Part shown: one piece after another, positions 1-7,248 of the stretch
Layout of the letters: each line of letters starts with the position of its first letter
Numbering within the stretch: position 1 is the stretch's first letter
Origin: GCA-2731375 sp964631725
GTDB taxonomy: Bacteria; Pseudomonadota; Alphaproteobacteria; GCA-2731375
Assembly (NCBI GenBank): GCA_964631725.1
Contig: CAZVYX010000025.1
Span: forward strand, 1-64,000
Length of the DNA: 64,000 nt
Direction: 5' to 3'
Program-made: the position numbers and the translations under genes
Notes under the pieces: generated by a model
The model's input: only the letters and a program-made list of their open reading frames with translations
What the model was told of the DNA's origin: nothing
Database searches by the model: none

Positions 1-78
1 TTGGAAGCACCCTACATGAAGTGGGTGTCTGCGTTAACCGGATAGGCACGGAAAAAACTATTTGGGAGGCATAAAACA

Positions 79-1032
79 ATGAAACTTTTTGGCAAACTGA
101 CAAAGTTAACAGTAGCTTCGGTGGCCATGCTCGGCCTTGCCGCCGGCAGTGCCATTGCGGCCGATTATCCAAGCAAGCCGATCACCATGATCGTGCCGTG
201 GAAACCCGGCGGCACCACGGAAACCATGGCCCAGGTGCTCTCGAAGGCCATGACCAAGCAGCTCGGGCAGAAGGTCATCGTTAAGACCCGGCCGGGCGGC
301 GGCGGTGCGGTCGGCTCGACGGTTGTCGCCAATGCCAAGCCGGATGGCTACACCATCGAGTTCGTCGGCATCTCCACCCTGACCTGGATTCCAATGACGC
401 AGAAGGCTGTCAAATACAAGACATCGGACTTCACCTTCGTCGCCGGCGTAAGCCAGTACCAGATGGCGCTGATCAGCGTTCCCGGCAAGCCTTTCAAGTC
501 GCTGAAGGATCTGATCACCCATTCGAAGTCCAATCCAGGTATCAATGTTGCCGACATGGGCGGTATCTCGAAAGCCTTCGTGAACTACATTGCCAAGAAG
601 GAAGGTATCGACTGGACAGCGATCCCAACGCGCGGTGGCGGCGAGATGGTGCCGTTCCTGCTCGGCGGTAAGGTCGACTTCGCCTTCAGCGGCGGCGTCC
701 ATCAGAAATACGGCGACAAGATGGTCGTGCTCGCATCCTTCCTGTCAAACCGTCTGCCGTTGGCGCCGAACGCACCCTCGACCCAGGAACTATATGGCGT
801 CGCCATGCCAGGCGATAACGGCATCATCGCACCGGCGGGCCTGCCCGAAGACATCCGGCAGAAGCTGGCCTCCGCCGTGAAGGCAGCCATAGACGATCCC
901 GATTTCACGAAGATTCTGGAACGGATCAAATTTCCAAAACGTTATCTGTCTCCGAAGGAATTCGACAAGGTCGTGGCCGACACAATCGTCAGTCTCACCA
1001 AGGTCGGAAAAGCCACGGGCTACATAAAATAG
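79..1032 (+). CDS. TctC/Bug-family periplasmic substrate-binding protein
   Basis: This 317-residue protein is the extracytoplasmic solute receptor of a tripartite tricarboxylate transporter (TTT). Residues 1-27 form a Sec signal peptide with a likely cut at AIA|A. The mature protein opens with the family hallmark YPSKPITMIVPWKPGG, and the length matches Bug/TctC receptors. The ATG has a strong ribosome site, GGGAGG at 64-69, nine bases upstream. The membrane components TctB and TctA follow on the same strand, so the three genes form one transporter. The family binds carboxylates or similar small organic acids, but nothing visible fixes the ligand. The nearby fumarase and succinate dehydrogenase-like genes make a di- or tricarboxylate plausible; that is inference. 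Confidence 0.93.
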   Translation: MKLFGKLTKLTVASVAMLGLAAGSAIAADYPSKPITMIVPWKPGGTTETMAQVLSKAMTKQLGQKVIVKTRPGGGGAVGSTVVANAKPDGYTIEFVGISTLTWIPMTQKAVKYKTSDFTFVAGVSQYQMALISVPGKPFKSLKDLITHSKSNPGINVADMGGISKAFVNYIAKKEGIDWTAIPTRGGGEMVPFLLGGKVDFAFSGGVHQKYGDKMVVLASFLSNRLPLAPNAPSTQELYGVAMPGDNGIIAPAGLPEDIRQKLASAVKAAIDDPDFTKILERIKFPKRYLSPKEFDKVVADTIVSLTKVGKATGYIK

Positions 1033-1081
1033 CGGCCCTATCGCGGATGGGACATTATCGTCTCATCCGCTATCGGTTCAG

Positions 1082-1134
1082 CGCCGTTGCGGGACATCAG
1101 TCCGAGCCCCGCAACGGCGTTGAACAAATTTTTT
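1082..1134 (+). terminator. Stem-loop between receptor and TctB genes, possible attenuator
   Basis: Two hairpins lie in the 118-base gap after the receptor gene. The stronger has 12-base perfect arms, CGCCGTTGCGGG (1082-1093) and CCCGCAACGGCG (1108-1119), followed by a run of six T at 1129-1134. A weaker 10-base stem with one G-T pair spans 1043-1070. Partial termination or 3'-end protection here would let the receptor be made in excess over the membrane subunits, as is common for binding-protein transporters. The T run starts about nine bases after the stem, so classical intrinsic termination is uncertain. Confidence 0.5.
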
Positions 1135-1150
1135 CGGGGGGCGCCAGGGT

Positions 1151-1636
1151 TTGAGAAAAACACACATATCGGCAAGCCTGATCATCAGCGCCGCGTCGTT
1201 GATCTTTTTGCTCTGGCTCATTCCGGCGCAGACTTCGCCGCCCGATAGCCATCTCGATCTTGCACCAAAATTCATTCCGAATTTGGCGGTAATCGTCTGC
1301 CTTGGTTTAGCTGTCCTCTTGGGCCTGACGGCATTTTTCTCGCGTAGAGCTGCCGACGACCTGCACGAGGAGTTTGGCGAGGAGGCCTCGGGAATGGGGT
1401 GGCCGGAGTTCCAGAATCTAGGCCTCTGGATATTTGCATCGGGAGCCGCCTGGCTGGGCACGGTCCATGTTGGATTCGAACCGGCGATGATCGTGTTTCT
1501 CGCGGCAGTTTTGATTTATGCCGGGATGCGTAATTTCTGGCTGACGGCGATCATCGCCATTCTAACGCCGATTATCCTGTCGCAATTCGCCTGGTATGTT
1601 TTCTCGACCGAAATGCCTGGTTTTTGGCGGTCGTGA
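1151..1636 (+). CDS. TctB-family small membrane subunit of TTT transporter
   Basis: This 161-residue, very hydrophobic protein has about four predicted membrane segments (roughly residues 8-28, 45-65, 95-120 and 125-150) and a charged loop around residue 75. Length, topology and position between the receptor and TctA genes identify the small integral subunit (DUF1468/TctB), which is poorly conserved in sequence. The start is TTG; the reading frame has no better upstream ATG and the first membrane segment begins soon after it. It probably stabilises the large TctA channel. Confidence rests mainly on context. Confidence 0.85.
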   Translation: MRKTHISASLIISAASLIFLLWLIPAQTSPPDSHLDLAPKFIPNLAVIVCLGLAVLLGLTAFFSRRAADDLHEEFGEEASGMGWPEFQNLGLWIFASGAAWLGTVHVGFEPAMIVFLAAVLIYAGMRNFWLTAIIAILTPIILSQFAWYVFSTEMPGFWRS

Positions 1637-1698
1637 CAACATGTTGACCTCGCCCACCTGGCCCAGGCGGGAACGCCGCGCACGATAGGAATTTTCGA

Positions 1699-3228
1699 AT
1701 GGAAATGCTCCAGCATCTGGGCGCCGGATTCGAGGCGGCTTTTACCCTCACCAACATGATGTTCATATGCGGTGGCGTCACCCTGGGCATCATCTTCGGC
1801 GTCACGCCCGGCATGGGTTCGGTCACGGCGCTCGCCATTCTCGTTCCAATCACATTCTACATGTCGCCGTTGGCGGCAATCGCCTTCCTCGTCGGCATCA
1901 ACAAGGGCGGGACGTCGGGGGGCGCCATACCGGCGATCCTGATCAACACACCGGGAACGCCGGAGGCGGCGGCAACCGCGCTCGACGGGTTTCCCCTCAC
2001 CAAGCAGGGCAAGCCCCTGAAGGCGATGAAAACGGCGCTTTATTCCTCGGTCTGCGGTGACACTTTCTCGGACTGCATGCTGATCGTGCTGGCGGCGCCT
2101 TTCGCGGCCATAGCACTCACCTTCGGGCCTCCGGAGTTCACCTCCATCATCCTCTTTTCGTTTACGCTGATCGCCGCCCTAGCCGGCAAGTCGCTGGTCA
2201 AGGGTATCATGGCCGCCGCGTTCGGCGTGTTCCTGAGCACTTGGGGGCTGGATCCGGTCGACGCTTCGGCGCGGCTGACGTTCGACATGGTGGAACTGTT
2301 CGACGGCATACCGCTCACACCGATGGCCATCGGCACGCTTGCCCTGAGTTCGGTTATCGCGCAGATATTTGCACTCAAGAAAACCGGCGAAGCGGAAAAG
2401 GTGGAGGCCGGGCTCGGTTTCAAGGATGACAACAAGCTTCCCGCGTCGGAATTCTGGGGCAATTGGAAAACCCTGCTGCGGTCGGCCTGTATCGGAACCG
2501 GCGTCGGCATGCTGCCGGGCCTCGGTGTCTCGCTGGCCGCCTTCCTGGGCTATGGCGCGGCGAAAAGAGGCTCCAAGACACCGGAACTGTTCGGCCAGGG
2601 AACAATCGAAGGCATTCAGGCCACGGAAGCTTCGAACAGCGCGGTCGTCGGTTCCAACCTGATCCCGACGATTGCCTTGGGTATCCCGGGCAATGTCGCC
2701 GCCGCCCTGCTGATCGGCGCCTTCATGATCCACGGTGTCGTTCCCGGCCCCCTCATGATGATCGAGCATGGCGCCCTGGTCTATTCGATCTTCGCGTCGA
2801 TGCTGATGGCGAACGTCGCGCACCTGGTCATTGGGCGGATCGGCATCCTCGTCTGGGTGAAGTTTGTCCAGATTCCCAAGAAGATCATTCTGCCCGTCGT
2901 CACGGTGTTCTGTTTCCTTGGTGTCTATATCCCGTCGAATTCTATGTTCGACGTGGCGTTGCTGCTGATCTTCGGCGGGATCGGCTACGTGATGCGGAAA
3001 TCGGGCTTCTCGATCGTTTGCCTGGTCATCGGCTTCCTGCTTGGCCCGATGCTGGAAATGGCATTGCGCCAGACCATGCTGATGCACAAGACCGACCTGA
3101 CTATCCTGATAACCCGCCCGATCTCGCTCGTGTTCCTGCTGCTGACGGTCTTTTTCATCTGGCACTTCGGCTTCAGGGGCCGGTTCAAGACAAAGAAATC
3201 GGCCGAGGGACCTGAAGCGGCGGAATAG
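1699..3228 (+). CDS. TctA-family large permease of TTT transporter
   Basis: This 509-residue polytopic membrane protein matches TctA in length and in its signature region near residues 65-95 (GGTSGGAIPAILINTPGTP), which is repeated in degenerate form in the second half (ALGIPGN near residue 325). TctA forms the ion-coupled translocation channel that takes ligand from the periplasmic receptor. About 11-12 membrane segments are visible. The gene starts 62 bases after tctB and closes the three-gene transporter. The C-terminus is short and basic. Confidence 0.94.
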   Translation: MEMLQHLGAGFEAAFTLTNMMFICGGVTLGIIFGVTPGMGSVTALAILVPITFYMSPLAAIAFLVGINKGGTSGGAIPAILINTPGTPEAAATALDGFPLTKQGKPLKAMKTALYSSVCGDTFSDCMLIVLAAPFAAIALTFGPPEFTSIILFSFTLIAALAGKSLVKGIMAAAFGVFLSTWGLDPVDASARLTFDMVELFDGIPLTPMAIGTLALSSVIAQIFALKKTGEAEKVEAGLGFKDDNKLPASEFWGNWKTLLRSACIGTGVGMLPGLGVSLAAFLGYGAAKRGSKTPELFGQGTIEGIQATEASNSAVVGSNLIPTIALGIPGNVAAALLIGAFMIHGVVPGPLMMIEHGALVYSIFASMLMANVAHLVIGRIGILVWVKFVQIPKKIILPVVTVFCFLGVYIPSNSMFDVALLLIFGGIGYVMRKSGFSIVCLVIGFLLGPMLEMALRQTMLMHKTDLTILITRPISLVFLLLTVFFIWHFGFRGRFKTKKSAEGPEAAE

Positions 3229-3260
3229 CCGGACCTTAACAACCCTGGAACGCGCTGAAG

Positions 3261-3275
3261 TTCGGCCCGGCCGAA
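3261..3275. terminator. Small palindrome in convergent TctA/ChaC gap
   Basis: The 69-base gap between the convergent permease and ChaC-like genes contains TTCGGCC-C-GGCCGAA, a seven-base inverted repeat able to form a short stem on either strand. No T run follows, so termination is only a possibility. Confidence 0.25.
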
Positions 3276-3297
3276 ACGGTCAGGATGGAACGGCCGC

Positions 3298-3909
3298 TCA
3301 GGCAAACGCCACGACAGCGTCATACAGCGTTTCCAGTTCCGGTTCGATGATGTTCAGCCCGCGTAACCTGCCGATGGTATCGCCCAGATAGTCGCGGCAC
3401 GGCCCCCGCTCCCCACGTGCCAGGGCGATGTGCCTGATCATTTCATCCTGAGACAAATCACCGGCGTATTGCGGGCTGGCTTGGTTGATCACGAATGTCA
3501 GAGCATGGGTCCGCGCCCCATCAATATCCAGTCGCACCCAGATCGGATGATAGATATCGGTCCACATTTCGCGCTGCCAGATGGCCTCCAGGGCGTCGTC
3601 CCGGTCAGCCCTGCCGATCTGAAAGGCCAGGCCCTCGCAGCCGCTCCCCGGCACCAGACCCAGGGACAGACCGGGACAATCCGGTGTGCCCCGCGCCAGG
3701 GCGGTCCATACACACATGGCCCTTTGCCATCCCGCCAGCCGCGCCGGCACCGCCGCCTTATGAGCAAATGGCGCATCCCATAGCAAGCTGCCATAGCCGA
3801 AGAGCCAAATCTCCCCTTCCCCACTGGGCGCATGGAACAATGTGTCCGCGCATGATTGCGCCCGGGTCTCGTCGCTCAAGGGTACAAATGGTTCGTTGAA
3901 GCGGCGCAA
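3298..3909 (-). CDS. ChaC-like gamma-glutamylcyclotransferase
   Basis: This 203-residue protein is related to ChaC, which cleaves glutathione (gamma-glutamyl peptides) to 5-oxoproline and a dipeptide. The substrate-binding FGYGSL loop is at residues 37-42. A ChaC-type WQREMWT segment contains Glu114, the likely catalytic acid of the family. The length is close to bacterial ChaC proteins. The start is TTG at 3909; no in-frame ATG precedes the conserved region, so the exact start is uncertain. The gene stands alone between the TctA gene (convergent) and the fumarase pair, and nothing links it functionally to them. Confidence 0.85.
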   Translation of the reverse strand: MRRFNEPFVPLSDETRAQSCADTLFHAPSGEGEIWLFGYGSLLWDAPFAHKAAVPARLAGWQRAMCVWTALARGTPDCPGLSLGLVPGSGCEGLAFQIGRADRDDALEAIWQREMWTDIYHPIWVRLDIDGARTHALTFVINQASPQYAGDLSQDEMIRHIALARGERGPCRDYLGDTIGRLRGLNIIEPELETLYDAVVAFA

Positions 3910-4002
3910 GGCTAGACCTCACAGGATTGGCATGTCCAGATAGCTTAGGCGCCACGGCCGGTAGGTACAATTTCCGCCGCTTGGTCGCCAAGAAAATGAC
4001 CC

Positions 4003-4692
4003 CTAGATAACCTCATCGTCGCGCTGCGCGGTTTCGCCGTAGCGGCGCAGGCTGGGTTCTTTCAGGCCCTTGTACATCTCGCCGATGCCGGCGTTGATCT
4101 TGGCGTTCTCCTGCTCGAAGAAGCTGTTGCCGCGCAAATCGCCATCGACAATCAAGGGCCCGAAATTTTCCACCTCCAAAACCCAGAGCGCCTGGGCGAT
4201 GCCCAGTTCCTCCAGCCAATGGACCTCGCGAACCTTGTTGATGCTCCGGCCCAGTAGGGCGCCGGTGCCATAGCCCACCGTGGTCAGATAGACCGCACCG
4301 TTGGGCACGAAGACATTGCGGTAGTCCTCGCCCGACATGCCCCCTTTGCCAATGATGATATTGCAGCCCGAAAGCTCGAACCATTTGTCCATCCATTTCG
4401 AGAAACGGAAACTGGCCGTCGCCGTCACCGCACCGATATTATAACCGCCGTCGGCATCGACGGAGGCTGCCGGAGAACAATGGAAATTGGCCGCACCAGA
4501 GCCTTTCAATCCGTCGGGCAGAGCATGGCCCTCATCGACAACCCGCTTGTACAGCCCTTCCCGGCCGGTAAAGATCGTGCCGGTCAAATAGACGATTGAG
4601 CCAATCTCCAACGCCGCCAGTTGCTCCCGTGCGGCGGGCAGATCCAGATGCACGATTTTCAGGCCGTCCTGTTTCAGATCATCGGTGCTCAT
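4003..4692 (-). CDS. Class I fumarate hydratase, beta subunit (FumA/TtdB C-terminal family)
   Basis: This is a 229-residue homologue of the C-terminal domain of Fe-S class I fumarases, here a separate subunit. The family segments visible are the KGGMSGEDYRNVFVPNGAVY stretch and the swivelling beta-domain fold. The chosen ATG at 4692 overlaps the stop of the alpha gene as ATGA, showing translational coupling; a longer reading begins 12 codons upstream but lacks that logic. With the alpha subunit it should interconvert fumarate and malate. L-tartrate dehydratase has the same architecture, but the divergent succinate/fumarate oxidoreductase operon next door favours fumarase. Confidence 0.85.
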   Translation of the reverse strand: MSTDDLKQDGLKIVHLDLPAAREQLAALEIGSIVYLTGTIFTGREGLYKRVVDEGHALPDGLKGSGAANFHCSPAASVDADGGYNIGAVTATASFRFSKWMDKWFELSGCNIIIGKGGMSGEDYRNVFVPNGAVYLTTVGYGTGALLGRSINKVREVHWLEELGIAQALWVLEVENFGPLIVDGDLRGNSFFEQENAKINAGIGEMYKGLKEPSLRRYGETAQRDDEVI

Positions 4693-5624
4693 GAGACAGT
4701 CTCCCGGCGATAATAGGGCGTGAACCAACCGGGATCGGGCCGCTCTTCAACCCTGCCGTCGCCATGGATACGGGCGCAGGCCCGGCGCGAGGACAGACAG
4801 AAGGTGTGCATGCTCATGGGCATGCCGCCGGTATGGGTATAGGCCACCTCGATCTTGCAATCGGCAACCATGGAGCGGCCGGAGATGCCCATCACGCCCA
4901 TGCCCATTGAATTTCCCATTTCCGCCAGTTCATCTTCCAGGGCGGCGACTTCCGGGTCCGGGTTGCGGTCGCCGACAATGCGCAGACAGGCCGCCTCCTT
5001 GCCCAGGCGCATGCAGGTATCCTTGTTGCCGCCCAAGCCGATGCCGACGATGGCGGGCTGGCAGGCCAGGCCACGCTTGCCGAAGGTCATCAGGGTATCG
5101 AGGAAGAACCGCTTAATGCCGTCGATACCGTCGCCGGGAAACAGCATGCGATAATCGGTGCCGAACAGACCGCCCTTGTGTACCGAAGTTATCTCCAGCC
5201 AATCCGCCTCCGGCTCGAAGGTGTATTGCACTTCCGGTGCGTGGATGCCGACGTTGTTGTTATGGTCCAGGCGGCTGAGTGGATGCACCCGGTTGGGCCG
5301 CAGCGGCACAGTCTGCGTGGCCTCCGCCGTGGCCCGGCGCAGGGCTGCCTCCAGGGCAACGAAACCGCCTTCGATTTGCGCCTCGTTGCCGACCTTCACA
5401 TAGTAGCGCGGCAGCCCCGTATCGGCGCACATGGGCCGCTGGTCGGCGTCGGCCGCATCCCAATTGTCCAACATGCTGTTCAGAACGAAACAGCCCAGGG
5501 GATTGTCCTCCTGCCCCGCCATTTTTCGCACATGGTCGCTGAAATCCCGGGGGATATTGATACTGGCGGTCCGCATCAGGCCGTTGGCGACCGTTTCGAC
5601 CTCGCGGATGGGGATGGTTGTCAT
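4689..5624 (-). CDS. Class I fumarate hydratase, alpha subunit (Fe-S domain)
   Basis: This 311-residue protein corresponds to the N-terminal Fe-S half of class I fumarases. The three candidate cluster cysteines lie in MCADTGLPRYY, GGNKDTCMRLGKEA and the later HTFCLSSRRAC segment. Start choice: the ATG at 5624 (protein MTTIPIREV) fits the family N-terminus, while an in-frame ATG at 5654 would add ten residues. It is followed by the beta gene with a four-base overlap. The oxygen-sensitive [4Fe-4S] cluster performs the hydration chemistry. The gene is divergent from the succinate dehydrogenase-like operon across a 180-base AT-rich promoter region, consistent with joint control. Confidence 0.88.
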   Translation of the reverse strand: MTTIPIREVETVANGLMRTASINIPRDFSDHVRKMAGQEDNPLGCFVLNSMLDNWDAADADQRPMCADTGLPRYYVKVGNEAQIEGGFVALEAALRRATAEATQTVPLRPNRVHPLSRLDHNNNVGIHAPEVQYTFEPEADWLEITSVHKGGLFGTDYRMLFPGDGIDGIKRFFLDTLMTFGKRGLACQPAIVGIGLGGNKDTCMRLGKEAACLRIVGDRNPDPEVAALEDELAEMGNSMGMGVMGISGRSMVADCKIEVAYTHTGGMPMSMHTFCLSSRRACARIHGDGRVEERPDPGWFTPYYRRETVS

Positions 5625-5707
5625 GGTCTCGCTTCGCTCTTTTCCTGGGTCCAATGGGCATGCCGCAACATCATCCTAGCCTATTGCAAGCGCTGAAAAA
5701 GTCAAAA

Positions 5708-5731
5708 ATTCTATTTTACTAAAAATAGAAT
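5708..5731. promoter_or_regulatory. Perfect inverted repeat in fumarase/sdh divergent promoter
   Basis: The 180-base gap between fumarase alpha and the sdhB-like gene is markedly AT-rich. It holds perfect ten-base arms, ATTCTATTTT (5708-5717) and AAAATAGAAT (5722-5731), separated by ACTA. Dyad symmetry of this size in a divergent promoter is typical of a repressor or activator site. The GntR/UTRA regulator at the end of the sdh-like operon (8973-9731) is the obvious candidate protein, but that pairing is inference. I could not assign convincing -35/-10 boxes. Confidence 0.6.
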
Positions 5732-5804
5732 AACTTGCTACAATAAGACAGAAATTCAATAGCTTAACAATACAACATTCTCAGACATTGGTTGGACGCC
5801 CATT

Positions 5805-6533
5805 TTGCACAGAAGCAGTCAGGAACAGTTGACCGTACGGGTCTGGCGCGGCGGCGAGCGGGGCGCGTTCGAAACTTTCGAGGTGCCACGCCAGGAAAAC
5901 CAGACCGTGCTCGATGTGGTGACCCATATCCAGCGCCAGATCGACCCGAGCCTGACCTATCGCTTCGCTTGCCGGGTCGGGGTCTGCGGCTCCTGCGCCA
6001 TGACCGTCAATGGCCAAGGCCGGTGGACCTGCCGCTCGAACATATCCGACGTGGCGCCGGATGGAAAACTGGAGCTCGCGCCCCTGCGCAATCTGCCCAT
6101 CGTCAAGGATCTGATGGTCGATATGACCGTGTTCTTTGACAAACTCGCCGCCGCCGGCGGCCGGTTCGAGGCGGCCGAACCGGACGCGGATGACTTTGCG
6201 GCGGTCGAACCCGACAGCAAGGCGCGGCGCGCCGTGGAAGCGGCAATTGAATGCATCGGCTGCGGCGTCTGTTATGCCGCCTGCGACCTTGTCACCTCGA
6301 ACCCCGACTATCTGGGGCCGGCGGCGCTGAACCGGGCCTGGACCCTGTGCAACGATGTGCGTGACGGCCATGGGCCGCAAATCCTACGGCTGGTGGCTAA
6401 CGATGCGGGCTGTCTGGCCTGCCATTCCCAGCAAAGCTGTCAGGAACATTGCCCAAAACATATCAGCCCGACCCGATCGATAGCCGGCCTGAAAAAGGCG
6501 GCGGCCCTTGCCGCCCTGAAAGGCGGGTTGTAG
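5805..6533 (+). CDS. Succinate dehydrogenase/fumarate reductase iron-sulfur subunit (SdhB/FrdB family)
   Basis: This 242-residue protein carries the three-cluster pattern of SdhB/FrdB. A plant-type [2Fe-2S] site (CRVGVCGSC with a later Cys) lies near residues 55-75. A C-terminal ferredoxin-like part begins with CIGCGVCYAAC and ends with a CHSQQSCQEHCP pattern for the remaining clusters. It should pass electrons between the flavoprotein and the quinone-binding membrane subunits. The start shown is TTG; a second in-frame TTG at 5829, preceded by AGGAA, is equally possible. The order (B, two cytochromes, A) differs from the usual C-D-A-B arrangement. Confidence 0.92.
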   Translation: MHRSSQEQLTVRVWRGGERGAFETFEVPRQENQTVLDVVTHIQRQIDPSLTYRFACRVGVCGSCAMTVNGQGRWTCRSNISDVAPDGKLELAPLRNLPIVKDLMVDMTVFFDKLAAAGGRFEAAEPDADDFAAVEPDSKARRAVEAAIECIGCGVCYAACDLVTSNPDYLGPAALNRAWTLCNDVRDGHGPQILRLVANDAGCLACHSQQSCQEHCPKHISPTRSIAGLKKAAALAALKGGL

Positions 6534-6536
6534 CGC

Positions 6537-6881
6537 ATGGGTCAGCGTCTGGATATCTGGCTCTGGCTAATCCAACGGGGCACGGCGGTTCTGCTGGCCG
6601 TCTTTGTGCTGATCCATTTCGTCACAATCGTGCTGACCATAGGCCACGACGTCAGCGCCGGGGCCATCGTGACGCGGGTTGCCGGCAATAGTCTGTTCCT
6701 GTTGTTCTATGGCCTGTTCGCGGTATCGGCGGCCCTGCATGGCTCTATCGGCCTGCGCAATATCCTGCGCGAAACGACCGGGACCGGACGCGCGGCCGAT
6801 CTTGTATCCCTCGCCGCTTGCGTCCTTCTCCTTTGGCTTGGGTTGCGCGCCGCGTTTGGCCTTTACGCATTGGCGGCCTGA
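6537..6881 (+). CDS. Succinate dehydrogenase-like cytochrome b membrane subunit 1
   Basis: This 114-residue protein has three predicted membrane helices (about residues 13-33, 48-70 and 87-108). Histidines in IHFVTIVLTIGHD and AALHGSIGLRNI are candidate heme b ligands. It starts three bases after the iron-sulfur subunit stop. Size, topology and position fit a SdhC/SdhD-type anchor that binds quinone and heme. Which of the two anchors corresponds to C and which to D cannot be decided by eye. Confidence 0.82.
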   Translation: MGQRLDIWLWLIQRGTAVLLAVFVLIHFVTIVLTIGHDVSAGAIVTRVAGNSLFLLFYGLFAVSAALHGSIGLRNILRETTGTGRAADLVSLAACVLLLWLGLRAAFGLYALAA

Positions 6882-6884
6882 GAT

Positions 6885-7235
6885 ATGAGCACACGCGATC
6901 ACGTAAGTCACCGCCACAGCGCCTATTGGGCCTTTTGGCTGCATCGCTTGTCGGGCCTTGGCCTGGCGCTGTTTCTGCCCTGCCATTTCTATGTCCTCGC
7001 ACTGGCGATCGAGGATGCGGCGCGTCTGGACGGATTCTTGGATTGGACCCGGAATCCGCTGGTGAAGCTGGCGGAAACCGGCCTGATCCTGCTGCTGGTG
7101 GCGCATATGACAGGCGGCCTTCGATTGCTGGCGCTGGAGTTCCTGCCGTGGAGTGATGGGCAGAAGACGCGCATCATCCTGGCGCTGGGCCTGGCCGTGG
7201 CGGCTGCCTTGCTTTTCCTATTGAACGCGATTTAG
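6885..7235 (+). CDS. Succinate dehydrogenase-like cytochrome b membrane subunit 2
   Basis: This 116-residue, three-helix membrane protein carries the SdhC-like signature FWLHRLSGLGLALFLPCHFY near the N-terminus and a second His in VAHMTGGLRLL, giving the expected pair of heme ligands. It begins three bases after the previous subunit and precedes the flavoprotein gene. Together the two small subunits would form a heterodimeric membrane anchor linking the complex to the quinone pool. Confidence 0.85.
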   Translation: MSTRDHVSHRHSAYWAFWLHRLSGLGLALFLPCHFYVLALAIEDAARLDGFLDWTRNPLVKLAETGLILLLVAHMTGGLRLLALEFLPWSDGQKTRIILALGLAVAAALLFLLNAI

Positions 7236-7248
7236 GCGGGCCGAGAAC

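Noticed and set aside
4689..5624. L-tartrate dehydratase for the class I fumarase pair
   Set aside because: The subunit architecture is shared, but the divergent succinate/fumarate oxidoreductase operon favours fumarase. The alternative is kept in the entry text.
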